This document shows positions 44,237-54,025 of a DNA stretch of 64,000 nt, in pieces. The stretch lies in contig DKQK01000025.1 of the NCBI GenBank assembly GCA_002471665.1, positions 40,771 to 104,770 of the forward strand. Direction: 5' to 3'. The notes under the pieces were generated by a model. It saw only the letters and a list, made by a program, of their open reading frames with translations, was not told the origin of the DNA and did not search any database. Origin of the DNA: Gammaproteobacteria bacterium UBA7310. GTDB taxonomy: Bacteria; Pseudomonadota; Gammaproteobacteria; Pseudomonadales; Ketobacteraceae. The position numbers and the translations under genes were made by a program. Every line of letters begins with the position of its first letter. Position 1 is the stretch's first letter.

Positions 44237-44629
44237 ATGTCCGATCATAAATCCAAACACCCGCTGTTCCTGATCATCGCCTATCTGGCCATTGCCGGAG
44301 GTCTGAGCGTTCTCCTGATGAGTCTCTATCTGTTGACCTCTACCATCGAAAAACAGCGCTGGCCGGTTACGGACATCACCCCGGCACAGTCCGGGCTTTT
44401 CTATCAGGTTGGTGAAAAACGTTATGTCATCCAAAAGGCCGACTTGCGCCGGAACCATGCCATCAACAAGGTTTACTATAACCCTGATCGCCCTGAACAA
44501 TACCTGACTGCGTTACCCAGTTACTGGTGGCATCTCTATCTGTGCATGGCGGGGCTGATCGTACTTTACGCTGGATTACACCTGCTACGGGAGCGCGAAC
44601 GCAACGTACAGTCATTGGGTTTTGAATAG
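44237..44629 (+). CDS. small membrane protein, DUF3592-like
   Basis: 130 residues with two membrane helices (about 10-33 and 95-114) flanking an extracytoplasmic domain. Spacing and the segment VYYNPDRPEQYL resemble DUF3592 proteins, in which a beta domain lies between two helices. Function unknown. No clear ribosome site. The dUTPase gene follows after eight bases, so the two are probably co-transcribed. Confidence 0.65.
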   Translation: MSDHKSKHPLFLIIAYLAIAGGLSVLLMSLYLLTSTIEKQRWPVTDITPAQSGLFYQVGEKRYVIQKADLRRNHAINKVYYNPDRPEQYLTALPSYWWHLYLCMAGLIVLYAGLHLLRERERNVQSLGFE

Positions 44630-44637
44630 GAGTTTTT

Positions 44638-45252
44638 ATGAAACACGCTTTTATCAGTATGCTTGAACTGCAAAACAGGATGAACAGCAAAGTACACCCT
44701 CAGTGGCAACAACAGGGATACGAATGGTATCGCGCCATCTGGACGGAATGCGCCGAGTTGATGGATCACCACGGTTGGAAGTGGTGGAAAAAGCAAACAC
44801 CGGATACCCATCAAATTCAGTTGGAAATCGTTGATATCTGGCATTTCGGTATGAGCATTTTACTGACCTCCGGTGATAGCGTAGAGAGCATTGCGGAGAC
44901 TATGGAAGCCCAGTGGAAAAGCGCAAACAGCACCCAGGACTTCTTGGTGGCGGTTGAAGAACTGGCCCGGAACACATTGACCACCCAACACTTTTCCATT
45001 CCCCTGTTCTGTCAACTAATGGAACTGAGTGATTTTAGCCTGGTCCAACTCTACCATCAGTATGTGGGCAAGAATGTGTTGAACTTCTTTCGCCAGGATC
45101 ACGGCTATAAAGAAGGCACCTATCACAAACAGTGGCATGGCAAAGAAGACAACGAACATCTGGCAGAAATCCTGAACACTGTAAGCGATCAAACTACCGA
45201 TCTGCAGGATACGGTATATAAGGAACTGCAGGCCCGCTATCCAAAAGCGTAA
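44638..45252 (+). CDS. dimeric all-alpha dUTPase (dUTPase_2 family)
   Basis: 204 residues. The magnesium-binding pairs of the MazG/dimeric dUTPase fold are visible: E37xxE40 (YRAIWTECAELMDH) and E63xxD66 (QLEIVDIWHFG), with the aromatic WKWWKK segment between them and a further helical region ending in KEGTYHKQWHGKEDNEHL. It hydrolyses dUTP to dUMP, keeping uracil out of DNA. It is unrelated to the trimeric Dut that many gammaproteobacteria use. Strong GGAG ribosome site. Confidence 0.85.
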   Translation: MKHAFISMLELQNRMNSKVHPQWQQQGYEWYRAIWTECAELMDHHGWKWWKKQTPDTHQIQLEIVDIWHFGMSILLTSGDSVESIAETMEAQWKSANSTQDFLVAVEELARNTLTTQHFSIPLFCQLMELSDFSLVQLYHQYVGKNVLNFFRQDHGYKEGTYHKQWHGKEDNEHLAEILNTVSDQTTDLQDTVYKELQARYPKA

Positions 45253-45283
45253 AACCAACAAAAAAGCCTGAGTGGGAGCAACC

Positions 45284-46732
45284 ATGGATATAAAACTGAC
45301 ACCCATTAGCGCAGCGTCCATTGTGTGTGCCATTGCAGTACAAGCTGCGCACAGCGCACCGCCCCACACTTCGGCACCCTCTTTGACCCTCTATAACGAC
45401 AACTTTGCCGTGGTGAGAGACACTCTGCAGTTGACCCTGAAACCCGGCATCAATCAGGTCCGCTATCAGGAAATCACCACACAGTTGGAGCCGGATTCCG
45501 TAATCTTTCGCCCACTGGAGAAAAAAGATCAGCTGTTCGTACTGGAGCAGAACTATCACTCGCTGCCGGTGAATGAAAGTTTGCTGTTGCAGCATTATGA
45601 GGGTGAAGTCATCGATTTCGAAGTCACTCGCAACAACCAGACTGAAATCCTATCGGGAAAAATAATCCGCAGTGGCACCTCCAGCGGTGTACCTGTTATT
45701 GAAATAGATGGTAAAACACGTTTTGGGCTCCCCGGCACGCCCCTGTTTCCGGCCCTGAAAGACGATGCCCTGCTGAATCCGGCACTGAATCTGCAATTGG
45801 ATTCCGCCACGTCCGGCAAGATATCAGCAGAACTGGCCTATCTTACCGGCGGACTGAGCTGGAAAGCAGACTACAATCTGGTGGCCCGGGAGAGCAGCGA
45901 TCAACTGGATTTAAGCGCCTGGGTTACTATCAACAATGATTCCGGCAAGAACTTCGATAATGCCAAAGTTAAACTGATGGCAGGTGATTTCAACAAGATA
46001 GCACCGCAGGAAGCACAACTGGCTCAGGTCAGAATGATGGCTGCCGCCAGAGTCAAAACCCAAATCACTGAAAAGGACTTTGATGACTACCATCTCTACA
46101 GCATCGACCGCCCCGTAAACCTGGATAACGGTGAAAGCAAACAGGTCGAATTTATTCGCGCAAGCGGAATCAAATCTGAAACCCGCTACCTGTATAACGG
46201 GGCTCAGATTGATGCCCGTTACCCTGCCAATATGGAACACATTCGGAATGATCCGAATTACGGGGTAAAGAGCAACACCAAAGTCTGGATTTATCGCCAA
46301 TTCAGCAACAGCAAAGACAACGGCTTGGGGGTTTCCCTACCCAAAGGCAGGGTTCGCTTTTATCAACAGGATCAAGACAAACAACTGGAATTCCTTGGTG
46401 AAAATAACATTGACCACACAGCACAGGGCGCGCTGGTGTCACTCTATACCGGCAACGCATTTGATATCAGCGGTGAGCGGACCCGGTTGAACTACGAGCT
46501 TCACACACGGGAAAACAGGGCTCAGGAATCCTTCGAAATCACAGTCAAGAACCGCAAAAAACAAGCCGTTACCGTAACCGTGATTGAACCGCTGTACCGC
46601 TGGACCAACTGGGAAATCGTGGATCACTCAGAGCCATTCACGAAAACCGACAGCCAAACCATAGAATTCAACCTGAAACTCAAACCCGAGCAGGAAGACA
46701 CCCTCACCTATACCGTTAACTACAGCTGGTAA
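45284..46732 (+). CDS. exported DUF4139 protein
   Basis: 482 residues. Signal peptide about 1-24 (AAHSA-PPH). The N-terminal region (LTLYNDNFAVVRDTLQL) and the C-terminal two thirds with LTGGLSWKADYNLVA, RPVNLDNGESKQVEF and a late TLTYTVNYSW strand follow the DUF4139 pattern of beta-rich extracytoplasmic proteins. Function unknown. ATG 45284 with GGGAG six bases upstream is preferred to the GTG at 45272. It lies 31 bases after dUTPase and could be on the same transcript. Confidence 0.82.
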   Translation: MDIKLTPISAASIVCAIAVQAAHSAPPHTSAPSLTLYNDNFAVVRDTLQLTLKPGINQVRYQEITTQLEPDSVIFRPLEKKDQLFVLEQNYHSLPVNESLLLQHYEGEVIDFEVTRNNQTEILSGKIIRSGTSSGVPVIEIDGKTRFGLPGTPLFPALKDDALLNPALNLQLDSATSGKISAELAYLTGGLSWKADYNLVARESSDQLDLSAWVTINNDSGKNFDNAKVKLMAGDFNKIAPQEAQLAQVRMMAAARVKTQITEKDFDDYHLYSIDRPVNLDNGESKQVEFIRASGIKSETRYLYNGAQIDARYPANMEHIRNDPNYGVKSNTKVWIYRQFSNSKDNGLGVSLPKGRVRFYQQDQDKQLEFLGENNIDHTAQGALVSLYTGNAFDISGERTRLNYELHTRENRAQESFEITVKNRKKQAVTVTVIEPLYRWTNWEIVDHSEPFTKTDSQTIEFNLKLKPEQEDTLTYTVNYSW

Positions 46733-46758
46733 GTAGAACCTGGCAAGTGGAAGCTGCA

Positions 46759-48639
46759 CTAATCCACTTTGATCAACTGCCGAATCTCTTCCGCAGAAAC
46801 GGTTTCATTAGCCATTAGAGCCTCGGCCAGGGCATCCAGATCACGGCGCTTGTCCCGCAGAATTTGTAGCGTGCGTTCTTCACTTTTCTTAATCAATGAC
46901 TCTACCTCCAGATCGATGGTATGGGCGGTGACATCGCTGAAATCTTTGGAAGTGGCCATCTCCATGCCCAAAAAGGGATGCTCTTCGTGCTGTGGGAAAT
47001 GTACCGGGCCGAGTTTTTCACTCATACCCCACTGCGTCACCATCCGGCGTGCCAGTAAAGTACATTGTTTGAGGTCATCGGCTGCACCGGAGCTCACGTT
47101 TCCGAATACGACACGCTCCGAACAACGCCCCCCCAGTAACACACACAAACGGTCTTCAAGCACTTCCTGCGTGTAGTTAACCCTATCTTCAACCGGCATC
47201 GTTTCGGTGACACCCAAGGCGCGCCCCCTGGGTATGATCGTCACTTTACTGACCGGATCCGCGTAAGTCAGAAACATGGATAACAGGGCATGCCCCGACT
47301 CATGGTAAGCGATACGTTTTTTATCATCGCCATTCAAAATATCCTGACGCTCGGTGCCCAGCAGGATTTTATCGTGGGCATGCTCGAAATCACTTTGCTC
47401 AATGAGCGATTTGTTTTCCCGCGCCGCATGCAGTGCCGCTTCATTAACCAGGTTTTCAATATCCGCTCCGGAGAAGCCAATGGTACGTGCAGAGAGCTGC
47501 TCCAGATCCACATCATCACTCAGCGGCTTACGCCGCGTGCGTACCTGCAATATCTGCAAGCGGGCTTTTTTCTGTGGCAACTCCAGGGTGATTTTTCTAT
47601 CAAACCGACCCGGGCGCATGAGCGCCGGATCCAGTACATCGGGCCGGTTTGTGGCTGCGAGCACCACTACAGGCTCATCACTGGCAAAACCATCCATTTC
47701 CGCCAGTATCTGATTGAGCGTCTGCTCACGCTCGTCATTGCCGCCCCCCACTCCGCTTCCGCGCACCCGCCCTACTGAGTCGATTTCATCAACAAAAATA
47801 AGTGCCGGTGCTTTCTCCCGTGCCTGCTGGAACATGCTGCGTACCCGACCGGCACCCACCCCCACAAACATCTCAACAAACTCAGAGCCGCTGATGCTGA
47901 AAAACGGCACACCCGCTTCGGCGGCCGTTGCCTTCGCCAGCAATGTCTTACCCGTGCCGGGAGGCCCCATCATCAATATGCCTTTGGGCAATTTAGCGTC
48001 CAGTTTTCGAAATTTGTCCGGGTTACGCAGAAACTCGATAACTTCCCGCAAATCCTGTTTAGCCCCCTCTAAACCAGCCACTTCATCAAAATTGATTTCA
48101 CTGGTCTCCGGCGTTTCATACAGCCTGGCATGAGAGCGGGAAAAACCGAACAGGCCGGCACCGCCCCCCATGCGATTTTGCAGGGCACGATTACTGTAGG
48201 CAAAAAATCCAAAAATCAGAATCCACGGCAGCAGGCTGATCAACACCGTGGCCCAGGTTGGCAGCTCTTCGCTCTTGGCCTTCAGTTCTACGTTTCTGCT
48301 TTCAATCAGTTCCAGCAGCGACTCATCCCGTATATCCGGCATATAGGTTTTAAAATCAAAACCATTGACCTTGTCACTATTCCGATAACGGCCATTGATC
48401 TGCTGCCCGCGCATGGTAATTGAGGCGAGTTCATCGTTCATCAGCTGTTGCTTGAACTGGGTGTAGGGAATTTCTTTGGGGCCGGTTTCACTCTGTGCCG
48501 AGAAGGTGTAATACAGTGCAAACAATAAGAGTGTAAAAAAAAGCGGCCGCCAGTCAAAGAGCGGATGGCCTTGTTGTACCTGCGGTGAATCGCTTTGATC
48601 TTGAGTCTGATCAGATTCCGGTTTGGTTGGCTTCTTCAT
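46759..48639 (-). CDS. FtsH-type membrane AAA protease (probably a second paralogue)
   Basis: 626 residues with the full FtsH plan: membrane helices at about 32-47 and 129-148 around a periplasmic domain, AAA module with Walker A GPPGTGKT (225-232), pore motif FVEMFVGVG (254-262), Walker B FVDEID (282-287) and SRH NRPDVLDPALMRPGRFDR, then the zinc site H446-E447-x-x-H450 (AYHESGHALL). ATG 48639 with CAGGGG upstream is used instead of a codon 45 bases earlier. The gene is not beside rrmJ or folP, where the housekeeping ftsH of gammaproteobacteria usually lies, so a second copy is likely. Confidence 0.9.
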   Translation of the reverse strand: MKKPTKPESDQTQDQSDSPQVQQGHPLFDWRPLFFTLLLFALYYTFSAQSETGPKEIPYTQFKQQLMNDELASITMRGQQINGRYRNSDKVNGFDFKTYMPDIRDESLLELIESRNVELKAKSEELPTWATVLISLLPWILIFGFFAYSNRALQNRMGGGAGLFGFSRSHARLYETPETSEINFDEVAGLEGAKQDLREVIEFLRNPDKFRKLDAKLPKGILMMGPPGTGKTLLAKATAAEAGVPFFSISGSEFVEMFVGVGAGRVRSMFQQAREKAPALIFVDEIDSVGRVRGSGVGGGNDEREQTLNQILAEMDGFASDEPVVVLAATNRPDVLDPALMRPGRFDRKITLELPQKKARLQILQVRTRRKPLSDDVDLEQLSARTIGFSGADIENLVNEAALHAARENKSLIEQSDFEHAHDKILLGTERQDILNGDDKKRIAYHESGHALLSMFLTYADPVSKVTIIPRGRALGVTETMPVEDRVNYTQEVLEDRLCVLLGGRCSERVVFGNVSSGAADDLKQCTLLARRMVTQWGMSEKLGPVHFPQHEEHPFLGMEMATSKDFSDVTAHTIDLEVESLIKKSEERTLQILRDKRRDLDALAEALMANETVSAEEIRQLIKVD

Positions 48640-48715
48640 GCGCGACTGCCCCTGCCATAGACCACAAAAACGCCATAATATCACAGCTGCAGCCCCCGGG
48701 CGGAAGGCAAATCAT

Positions 48716-51148
48716 CTATTCAGAGACACAGGCTACCAGGTCAAGCAACGCCGTTTCCGACAGCGCCCGGCTCATGTAGTAACCCTGCACCTCATCACAA
48801 CCGTTCTCACTGAGTATCTGGTATTGTTCCCAGGTTTCCACCCCTTCTGCTATCACCCCAAGATTCAGGCTTTTGGCGATGGCGATCACGGTTTGGGCCA
48901 ATTGCAGCGTATCCTCGTTGTCGACGATATCTTCTATGAAAACCCGGTCGATCTTAAGCGTACTGATGGGGAACTTGCGCAGATAGTTCAAAGAGGAGTA
49001 TCCGGTACCGAAATCGTCCACAGCGATTCTTATATTGGCACGCTGCAACTGTTCCAGCATCTGCAAACTGTGCTCAACGTCTTCCATGATCGCGCTTTCG
49101 GTGATTTCCAGTTCCAGATGGGCCGGGTTCACCCCATAGCGCTGCACCTGAAACAGAGCCCATTCGGCAAAATCATCCCGTTTAAACTGATTGGCGGACA
49201 CGTTCACGCCCACTCGGCCAAACTGCACGCCCTGCTTCTGCCACTGACTGATCTTTTCGCAGGTTTGCTGAAAGACCCATTCGCCCAGGGGGATAATCAG
49301 GTCCGTTTGCTCAGCCAAATCAATAAATTCCAGGGGGCGTACGGTCCCAAACACCGGATGGTCCCAGCGCAATAACACCTCTATCCCGGTCATTACACCA
49401 TTGAGAACGGAATACTGGGGCTGAAAGAACAGGTCGAACTCTTCCCGCACCAGGGCCTTGCGCATGGCGTTTTCCATAATCAGCCGGTCCATGGCCCGTT
49501 TGTTCATGTCATCATCGTAGAACTGATAGTTGTTTTTACCCGCTCGCTTGGCCGCGTACATAGCGGTATCAGCGCTGCGCAGCAGTATCTCGGCACTCTG
49601 ACCGTGATGAGGAAAAAGGCTGATACCAATACTGCACGAGGAATACACTTCACGACCATCTATCAAAAACGGTGCAAAAAACTGTGCCAACACCCGCGAC
49701 GCCATCTTGATAGCACATTGTTCCGCTTCCTCCTGCGGCAGGTTGCGTAATACCAGGGCAAACTCATCCCCTCCCATGCGGGCTACGGTATCCCCCTCTC
49801 CCAGGCAATACATCAGGCGCCGGGCCACCGATTTGAGGAGTTGATCTCCGGCACTGTGACCCAATGAGTCGTTTACCGGCTTAAAGCGGTCCATATCAAG
49901 AAACAACACTGCCAGTTTGGTACCGTTTTCTTCTGAGTCCGCCACCGCATCCTGCAGGCGCTCATTGAACAAGCGCCGGTTCGCCACGCCGGTAAGGGAA
50001 TCATAGTGCGCCAACCGGTAAATCCGCATTTCATCGCGTTTTTTATCGGCAATATCCATCAGCATGCCCACGTAATTCTGAACTTCATGCCGAAAGTTAT
50101 GGGTTTGACTGAAACTGAGAATAGCCGGCCGAACTTCACCGCTTTGACGTACAAAGTCGCACTCTCCCCGCCATTTGTTATTACGCTGCAAGCTATGACG
50201 AATACTGCGAAAGAACGCCGGGCCGTAGCGGCCACGCCAGATATGACTGCAATGCAGCCCCAGCAGTTCTCTTGGTGAGAAGCCCGTTAACTCATACAGA
50301 GCCGGGTTGGCCCGCAGGATAAAGCCGCTGCGATCCGTAATAAAAAAGCCTTCTGAAACCGCATCAAAGGTTGCCGCAAACAATTGGCGTTCACTTTCCA
50401 GCAGTTCCCGACTGGGAAAGAACTCAGCAATACCCAATGTTCCGATGACGCAACCGAACTCATCAAACAGCAGCGAAAATTGAATGGTGGCCGAGACGGC
50501 ATTGCCATCCAGGCTGCGCAAGGTCTGGCGCACCACCCGGGTTTCAGGTTTGGGGCTGACAAACAGATCCTGGCATATGGAATCCAGAAAACCACCGGTT
50601 TCTTCGGTCAGAAAACTCAATTGCCCGGTTGCCAGCAATGTCGCAATATCAAAACCCAGGGTGCGACAATCACCACTGACTTTGGTCAACCTGAGATCCT
50701 GATCGGTCATCCACACCAGGCGGGAAGACAGGGATGAGTCACTGGCGACAAAGGCGGCGGGATTTTGCACCCGTGTTATCATTCCGCACAGAAATTCCTG
50801 ATTGGCGGCCTCGCCGCCGTAAAGCAATGTATTTTCCAGGAAACCAAAGCGCCAGTATCCGTTTTCATCCCGAAACCGAAACAGGTGCCCCTCGGCGGAC
50901 TCGTTGGCTTTAACCATCGCATCGACAAGATCTTCCTTGATATTTTTTAGCTGGAGAATGGAGGTGGATGGGCTGTTGAGGTAGGCCTGGTAAAGATCCG
51001 CTTCACTGGATTCCTGGGTCAACACAAAGTGCGGCGAGGCCATGTTGGAACAGAGAATACGCTGTTGCAGTTGATCAGCAACAAAAACGTAATTGGGTGT
51101 ATGTATGCCCGCATCAGCAGGATCGTGCAGCATCAGTGACGAATTCAT
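48716..51148 (-). CDS. PAS-GGDEF-EAL cyclic-di-GMP protein
   Basis: 810 residues. An N-terminal PAS-like sensor region (about 15-245), a clearer PAS domain (about 255-370), GGDEF domain (about 375-545) with the intact GGDEF at 459-463, and EAL domain (about 555-800) with the variant E590-V-L, catalytic DDFGTGYSS and AEGVE. No membrane helices are seen, so it is cytoplasmic. No RxxD inhibitory site was identified just before GGDEF. Both synthesis and breakdown of c-di-GMP look possible. It precedes the FtsH-like gene by 76 bases on the same strand. Confidence 0.93.
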   Translation of the reverse strand: MNSSLMLHDPADAGIHTPNYVFVADQLQQRILCSNMASPHFVLTQESSEADLYQAYLNSPSTSILQLKNIKEDLVDAMVKANESAEGHLFRFRDENGYWRFGFLENTLLYGGEAANQEFLCGMITRVQNPAAFVASDSSLSSRLVWMTDQDLRLTKVSGDCRTLGFDIATLLATGQLSFLTEETGGFLDSICQDLFVSPKPETRVVRQTLRSLDGNAVSATIQFSLLFDEFGCVIGTLGIAEFFPSRELLESERQLFAATFDAVSEGFFITDRSGFILRANPALYELTGFSPRELLGLHCSHIWRGRYGPAFFRSIRHSLQRNNKWRGECDFVRQSGEVRPAILSFSQTHNFRHEVQNYVGMLMDIADKKRDEMRIYRLAHYDSLTGVANRRLFNERLQDAVADSEENGTKLAVLFLDMDRFKPVNDSLGHSAGDQLLKSVARRLMYCLGEGDTVARMGGDEFALVLRNLPQEEAEQCAIKMASRVLAQFFAPFLIDGREVYSSCSIGISLFPHHGQSAEILLRSADTAMYAAKRAGKNNYQFYDDDMNKRAMDRLIMENAMRKALVREEFDLFFQPQYSVLNGVMTGIEVLLRWDHPVFGTVRPLEFIDLAEQTDLIIPLGEWVFQQTCEKISQWQKQGVQFGRVGVNVSANQFKRDDFAEWALFQVQRYGVNPAHLELEITESAIMEDVEHSLQMLEQLQRANIRIAVDDFGTGYSSLNYLRKFPISTLKIDRVFIEDIVDNEDTLQLAQTVIAIAKSLNLGVIAEGVETWEQYQILSENGCDEVQGYYMSRALSETALLDLVACVSE

Positions 51149-51220
51149 AGCAAGCCACGGGTCCGCTCTTATTGTTATTTTTTATAAGCTAATGCAATCC
51201 GTTATACCATGTCCTCATCA

Positions 51221-52240
51221 TCAATGCATCGTTGGATCCACTAAATCGGTTGAGTAACGGACCTTTCCTGTCCTATCTATCAGTATCGCAGAGACGCCTG
51301 CCAAAGAATTGACTAATTTCAGGCCTTTCTGTGGGCCAAGTACGAACAATGTGGTTGACAATGCGTCCGCGTCCACCGAATGTTCGGCCAACACCGTCAC
51401 GCTGAGTAACTCACGGGCCGAATCCCCTTTGGCGGGATCAATGATGTGATGGAAACGAACGCCACCTTCTTCAAAAAAGCGTTCATAATCCCCGGACGTT
51501 GATATAGCCGAATCCGACAACGGCAGCGTAATGACGTGCTCCTCCCCCCTGGGGTGCTTGATGCCCAGCATCCAGGGGCGGCCGCGGTGGTCGCCAATCA
51601 AACGACTGTCGCCCCCGGCAGTGACGATGGCGTGCTCCACACCGGCTGCCAGTAATCCGGACACCGCCTGATCCACCGCATACCCCTTGGCAATTCCCCC
51701 CAAATCGATGCGCATTCCGGGCTTACCGAATTCGAGCGTGCGTGTCACGGGATCCAGTTTCAGACTGCGGTAACCGATGAGTGCCGCTGCTGTTGCCTGC
51801 TCCTGCTGGCCCGGCCGCCGGCGATTACGATAATCAAACTGATGGCCGACCGAGGCAAAGGTGATATCGAACGCACCTCCGCTGAGGTCACTGTAGTGGT
51901 TGGCTTTCTGCACCAGGTCAAACAGCTCCTGACTGACTTGCACCGGTGCCGTGGCGGCATCACGGTTCACCCGGGCCAGTTCGGAGCTAGTCTTGTAGGG
52001 GCTCATCAATTGATTGATGCGCTCCATCTCGTCCATTACACCCTGCATCAGCAACGCCGCCTTTGCCGGGTCATCGTGCCATAACTCAACAAAAACCCGT
52101 GTGCCCATAATGGGCTCATCGCGCTTATACCATTCACTGAACCCACACTGGGGCCAGATCCAAATCAGCGATACAATGAAAAAGCTGACCCACATCCCCC
52201 TTCCCGGGGCACGCTTACCAAGGAACAAGGGTTCCGTCAT
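51221..52240 (-). CDS. apbE: FAD:protein FMN transferase (ApbE)
   Basis: 339 residues. It attaches FMN to Thr of target flavoproteins in the periplasm, as in Nqr or Rnf. A signal anchor (MWVSFFIVSLIWIWP, about 16-32) precedes the ApbE domain with IMGTRVFVELW, the ATVTAGGD-like IVTAGGDSRLIG, and C-terminal AEHSVDADALSTTLFVLG. ATG 52240 gives a signal peptide with a basic N-region and overlaps the SDR gene end by 26 bases; ATG 52195, just after AAGGGGG, is the alternative. No Nqr or Rnf gene lies in the window. Confidence 0.9.
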   Translation of the reverse strand: MTEPLFLGKRAPGRGMWVSFFIVSLIWIWPQCGFSEWYKRDEPIMGTRVFVELWHDDPAKAALLMQGVMDEMERINQLMSPYKTSSELARVNRDAATAPVQVSQELFDLVQKANHYSDLSGGAFDITFASVGHQFDYRNRRRPGQQEQATAAALIGYRSLKLDPVTRTLEFGKPGMRIDLGGIAKGYAVDQAVSGLLAAGVEHAIVTAGGDSRLIGDHRGRPWMLGIKHPRGEEHVITLPLSDSAISTSGDYERFFEEGGVRFHHIIDPAKGDSARELLSVTVLAEHSVDADALSTTLFVLGPQKGLKLVNSLAGVSAILIDRTGKVRYSTDLVDPTMH

Positions 52241-52907
52241 AGGCAATAAAATCACCACTTTGCTTGGTTTGCAGACCTTCGATCACTTTGCGCATGCCGT
52301 TCACCGAGATGGCTACATCAATCAGGGCATTGGGGCCGCCCATATCGGTCAGCACCCAACCAGGATGTAACGCCACTACTTTGATCTGCTCTTCGGCCAA
52401 ATCGATGGCCAGGGACTTGGTGGCGGCATTTAACGCTGCTTTGGAGCTGCGATACACGTAGCTGCCACCGGATGTGTTATCCCCCATCGATCCCATTTTA
52501 CTGCTGAGCATGGCGACGGTGGCGCTGCCGGCATTCCCCAGATTGGAACGCAGCAGGGCCACCATCTTGACAGGGCCAATGCAATTGACATGAAACACCT
52601 TGCTCCAGTCCGCTTCGTCGAGCTTACCCAGGGGATTATTGGCACCGTAGTAGCCGGCATTATTGATCAGCAGGTGAATTACACGATCACCCACCGCGTC
52701 CGACACAGCCGCCCGTGAATTTGCATCGGTCACATCAAGGGGATACAGACTGAGGTGTTCCCCGTATTCTTTTTTCAGTGCCTGCAAGCCTTCTGAATCC
52801 TCAGGATTCCGTGCTGTTGCGATTACCCGGTTGCCCGCGGCCAGATATTGTCGGCTGAACTCCAGGCCTAATCCCCGATTGGCGCCCGTAATAAATACCG
52901 TTTTCAT
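52215..52907 (-). CDS. short-chain dehydrogenase/reductase
   Basis: 230 residues, classical SDR. Cofactor motif TGANRGLGLEFSRQY with the adjacent ATARN favouring NADPH, LLINNAGYYG (NNAG), catalytic Ser near MLSSKMGS, and Tyr/Lys in YVYRSSKAALN (YxxSK). It resembles C-factor/carbonyl reductase-like proteins; the substrate is unknown. AAGGAG lies nine bases before the ATG. It overlaps the downstream apbE, so they are co-transcribed. Confidence 0.9.
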   Translation of the reverse strand: MKTVFITGANRGLGLEFSRQYLAAGNRVIATARNPEDSEGLQALKKEYGEHLSLYPLDVTDANSRAAVSDAVGDRVIHLLINNAGYYGANNPLGKLDEADWSKVFHVNCIGPVKMVALLRSNLGNAGSATVAMLSSKMGSMGDNTSGGSYVYRSSKAALNAATKSLAIDLAEEQIKVVALHPGWVLTDMGGPNALIDVAISVNGMRKVIEGLQTKQSGDFIAYDGTLVPW

Positions 52908-52960
52908 GGCCCTGCTCCTTGTAGAAAGCCGTTAATGGAAGTCTTTAAATTAGCACGCTA

Positions 52961-53467
52961 TCAAAACGGATCATAGCTCACCCGAGACACTTCAAAACAG
53001 GTTTCGCCTTTGGGTCTGGACACAATGACCTGGTCACCTTCCTGCTTCTTTAACAACGCTTTTGCCATGGGTGAATCCACACTGATCCAACCGCGATCAA
53101 TATCGATTTCATCGGCGCCCACCAGCCGATACACCTCGATACCCCCGGCATCCAGATCCTCCAACTCTACCCAGGCGCCAAAAAAGATCCGCGATTGATC
53201 CGCCGGCTTTTTGTCGACGGCTTTCACCACTTCCAGGCGTTTCACAAGATACCGAATGCGGCGATCGATTTCACGGAGTTGCTTTTTGCGATAGATATAC
53301 TCTGCGTTCTCGGAACGATCCCCTTCTGCGGCGGCCTCCGCCAGCGCCTTGGTCACTTCCGGTCGCTGCGTGTCACTGAGATGACGCAACTCATTCATCA
53401 GCCGATCGCGGCCTTGTGGCGTAATGTAGGGAGCAGCAGGTTGGCTGGGGGGGCGGTATCGGCTCAT
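52961..53467 (-). CDS. greB: transcription elongation factor GreB
   Basis: 168 residues, about ten more than E. coli GreB owing to an N-terminal lead (RYRPPSQPAAPYITPQG). An N-terminal antiparallel coiled coil (about 18-90, with the acidic tip near RSENAEYIYRKKQLREID) inserts in the RNA polymerase secondary channel and triggers cleavage of backtracked RNA. The C-terminal domain has RIFFGAWVELED and SPMAKALLKKQEGD. The basic RKKQLREIDRRIRYL fits GreB rather than GreA. Confidence 0.93.
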   Translation of the reverse strand: MSRYRPPSQPAAPYITPQGRDRLMNELRHLSDTQRPEVTKALAEAAAEGDRSENAEYIYRKKQLREIDRRIRYLVKRLEVVKAVDKKPADQSRIFFGAWVELEDLDAGGIEVYRLVGADEIDIDRGWISVDSPMAKALLKKQEGDQVIVSRPKGETCFEVSRVSYDPF

Positions 53468-53486
53468 CAGTATCTTATATCCCCGC

Positions 53487-53936
53487 TCAGGAGCGACTGA
53501 TCAAATCAGGGTTATCAGACAGTTGTTTCACCATTTTGTATTCCGCGCTCAGCACCTGCATGGCAGCGCTGTCAGCCCGGGGCTCCACCCCCACAACATG
53601 GTTGAGTAAAAAATCGAATGACAGATACCCCCCCTCTTCCGGACGGCAATGGGGGAACAACTGGATCAGGCCATTAAAATAGTCCCTGGGTGCCAGCACC
53701 TGTATTTGCAGGCAACCATCCTTGGGATGGATGCTGCCCAGAGATCGGGTTGCCAGCCGTGATACCTCGCGAATACTCACCACCGCCTGGGTTTCAGAAA
53801 ATGAAGATGACCTGGCACCCCCGTTACACTTCAGCTGGTAGCGCATGCTTGCCTTACCGGTTTCGGGGTCGACATCAAGGGTCTGTGACAGCTTGAAGGT
53901 ACTCACAATCATCTGGATCTGAGCGTCATAATGCAT
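53487..53936 (-). CDS. hypothetical protein
   Basis: 149 residues, family not recognised. Mixed alpha/beta, cytoplasmic by lack of signal or membrane helix. It begins with strands (MHYDAQIQMIVSTFKLSQTL) and ends with a helix (AAMQVLSAEYKMVKQL). GTGAG ribosome site eight bases upstream. It lies 19 bases before greB on the same strand and may share its transcript. Confidence 0.65.
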   Translation of the reverse strand: MHYDAQIQMIVSTFKLSQTLDVDPETGKASMRYQLKCNGGARSSSFSETQAVVSIREVSRLATRSLGSIHPKDGCLQIQVLAPRDYFNGLIQLFPHCRPEEGGYLSFDFLLNHVVGVEPRADSAAMQVLSAEYKMVKQLSDNPDLISRS

Positions 53937-54025
53937 GGAATTGACTCACTGCGTTTCATTCTTATTGTTGTAGACAGTCAACTTTACCATGTTTTTATCC
54001 GCTGATTCGAGGCCTGATCAGGCTC

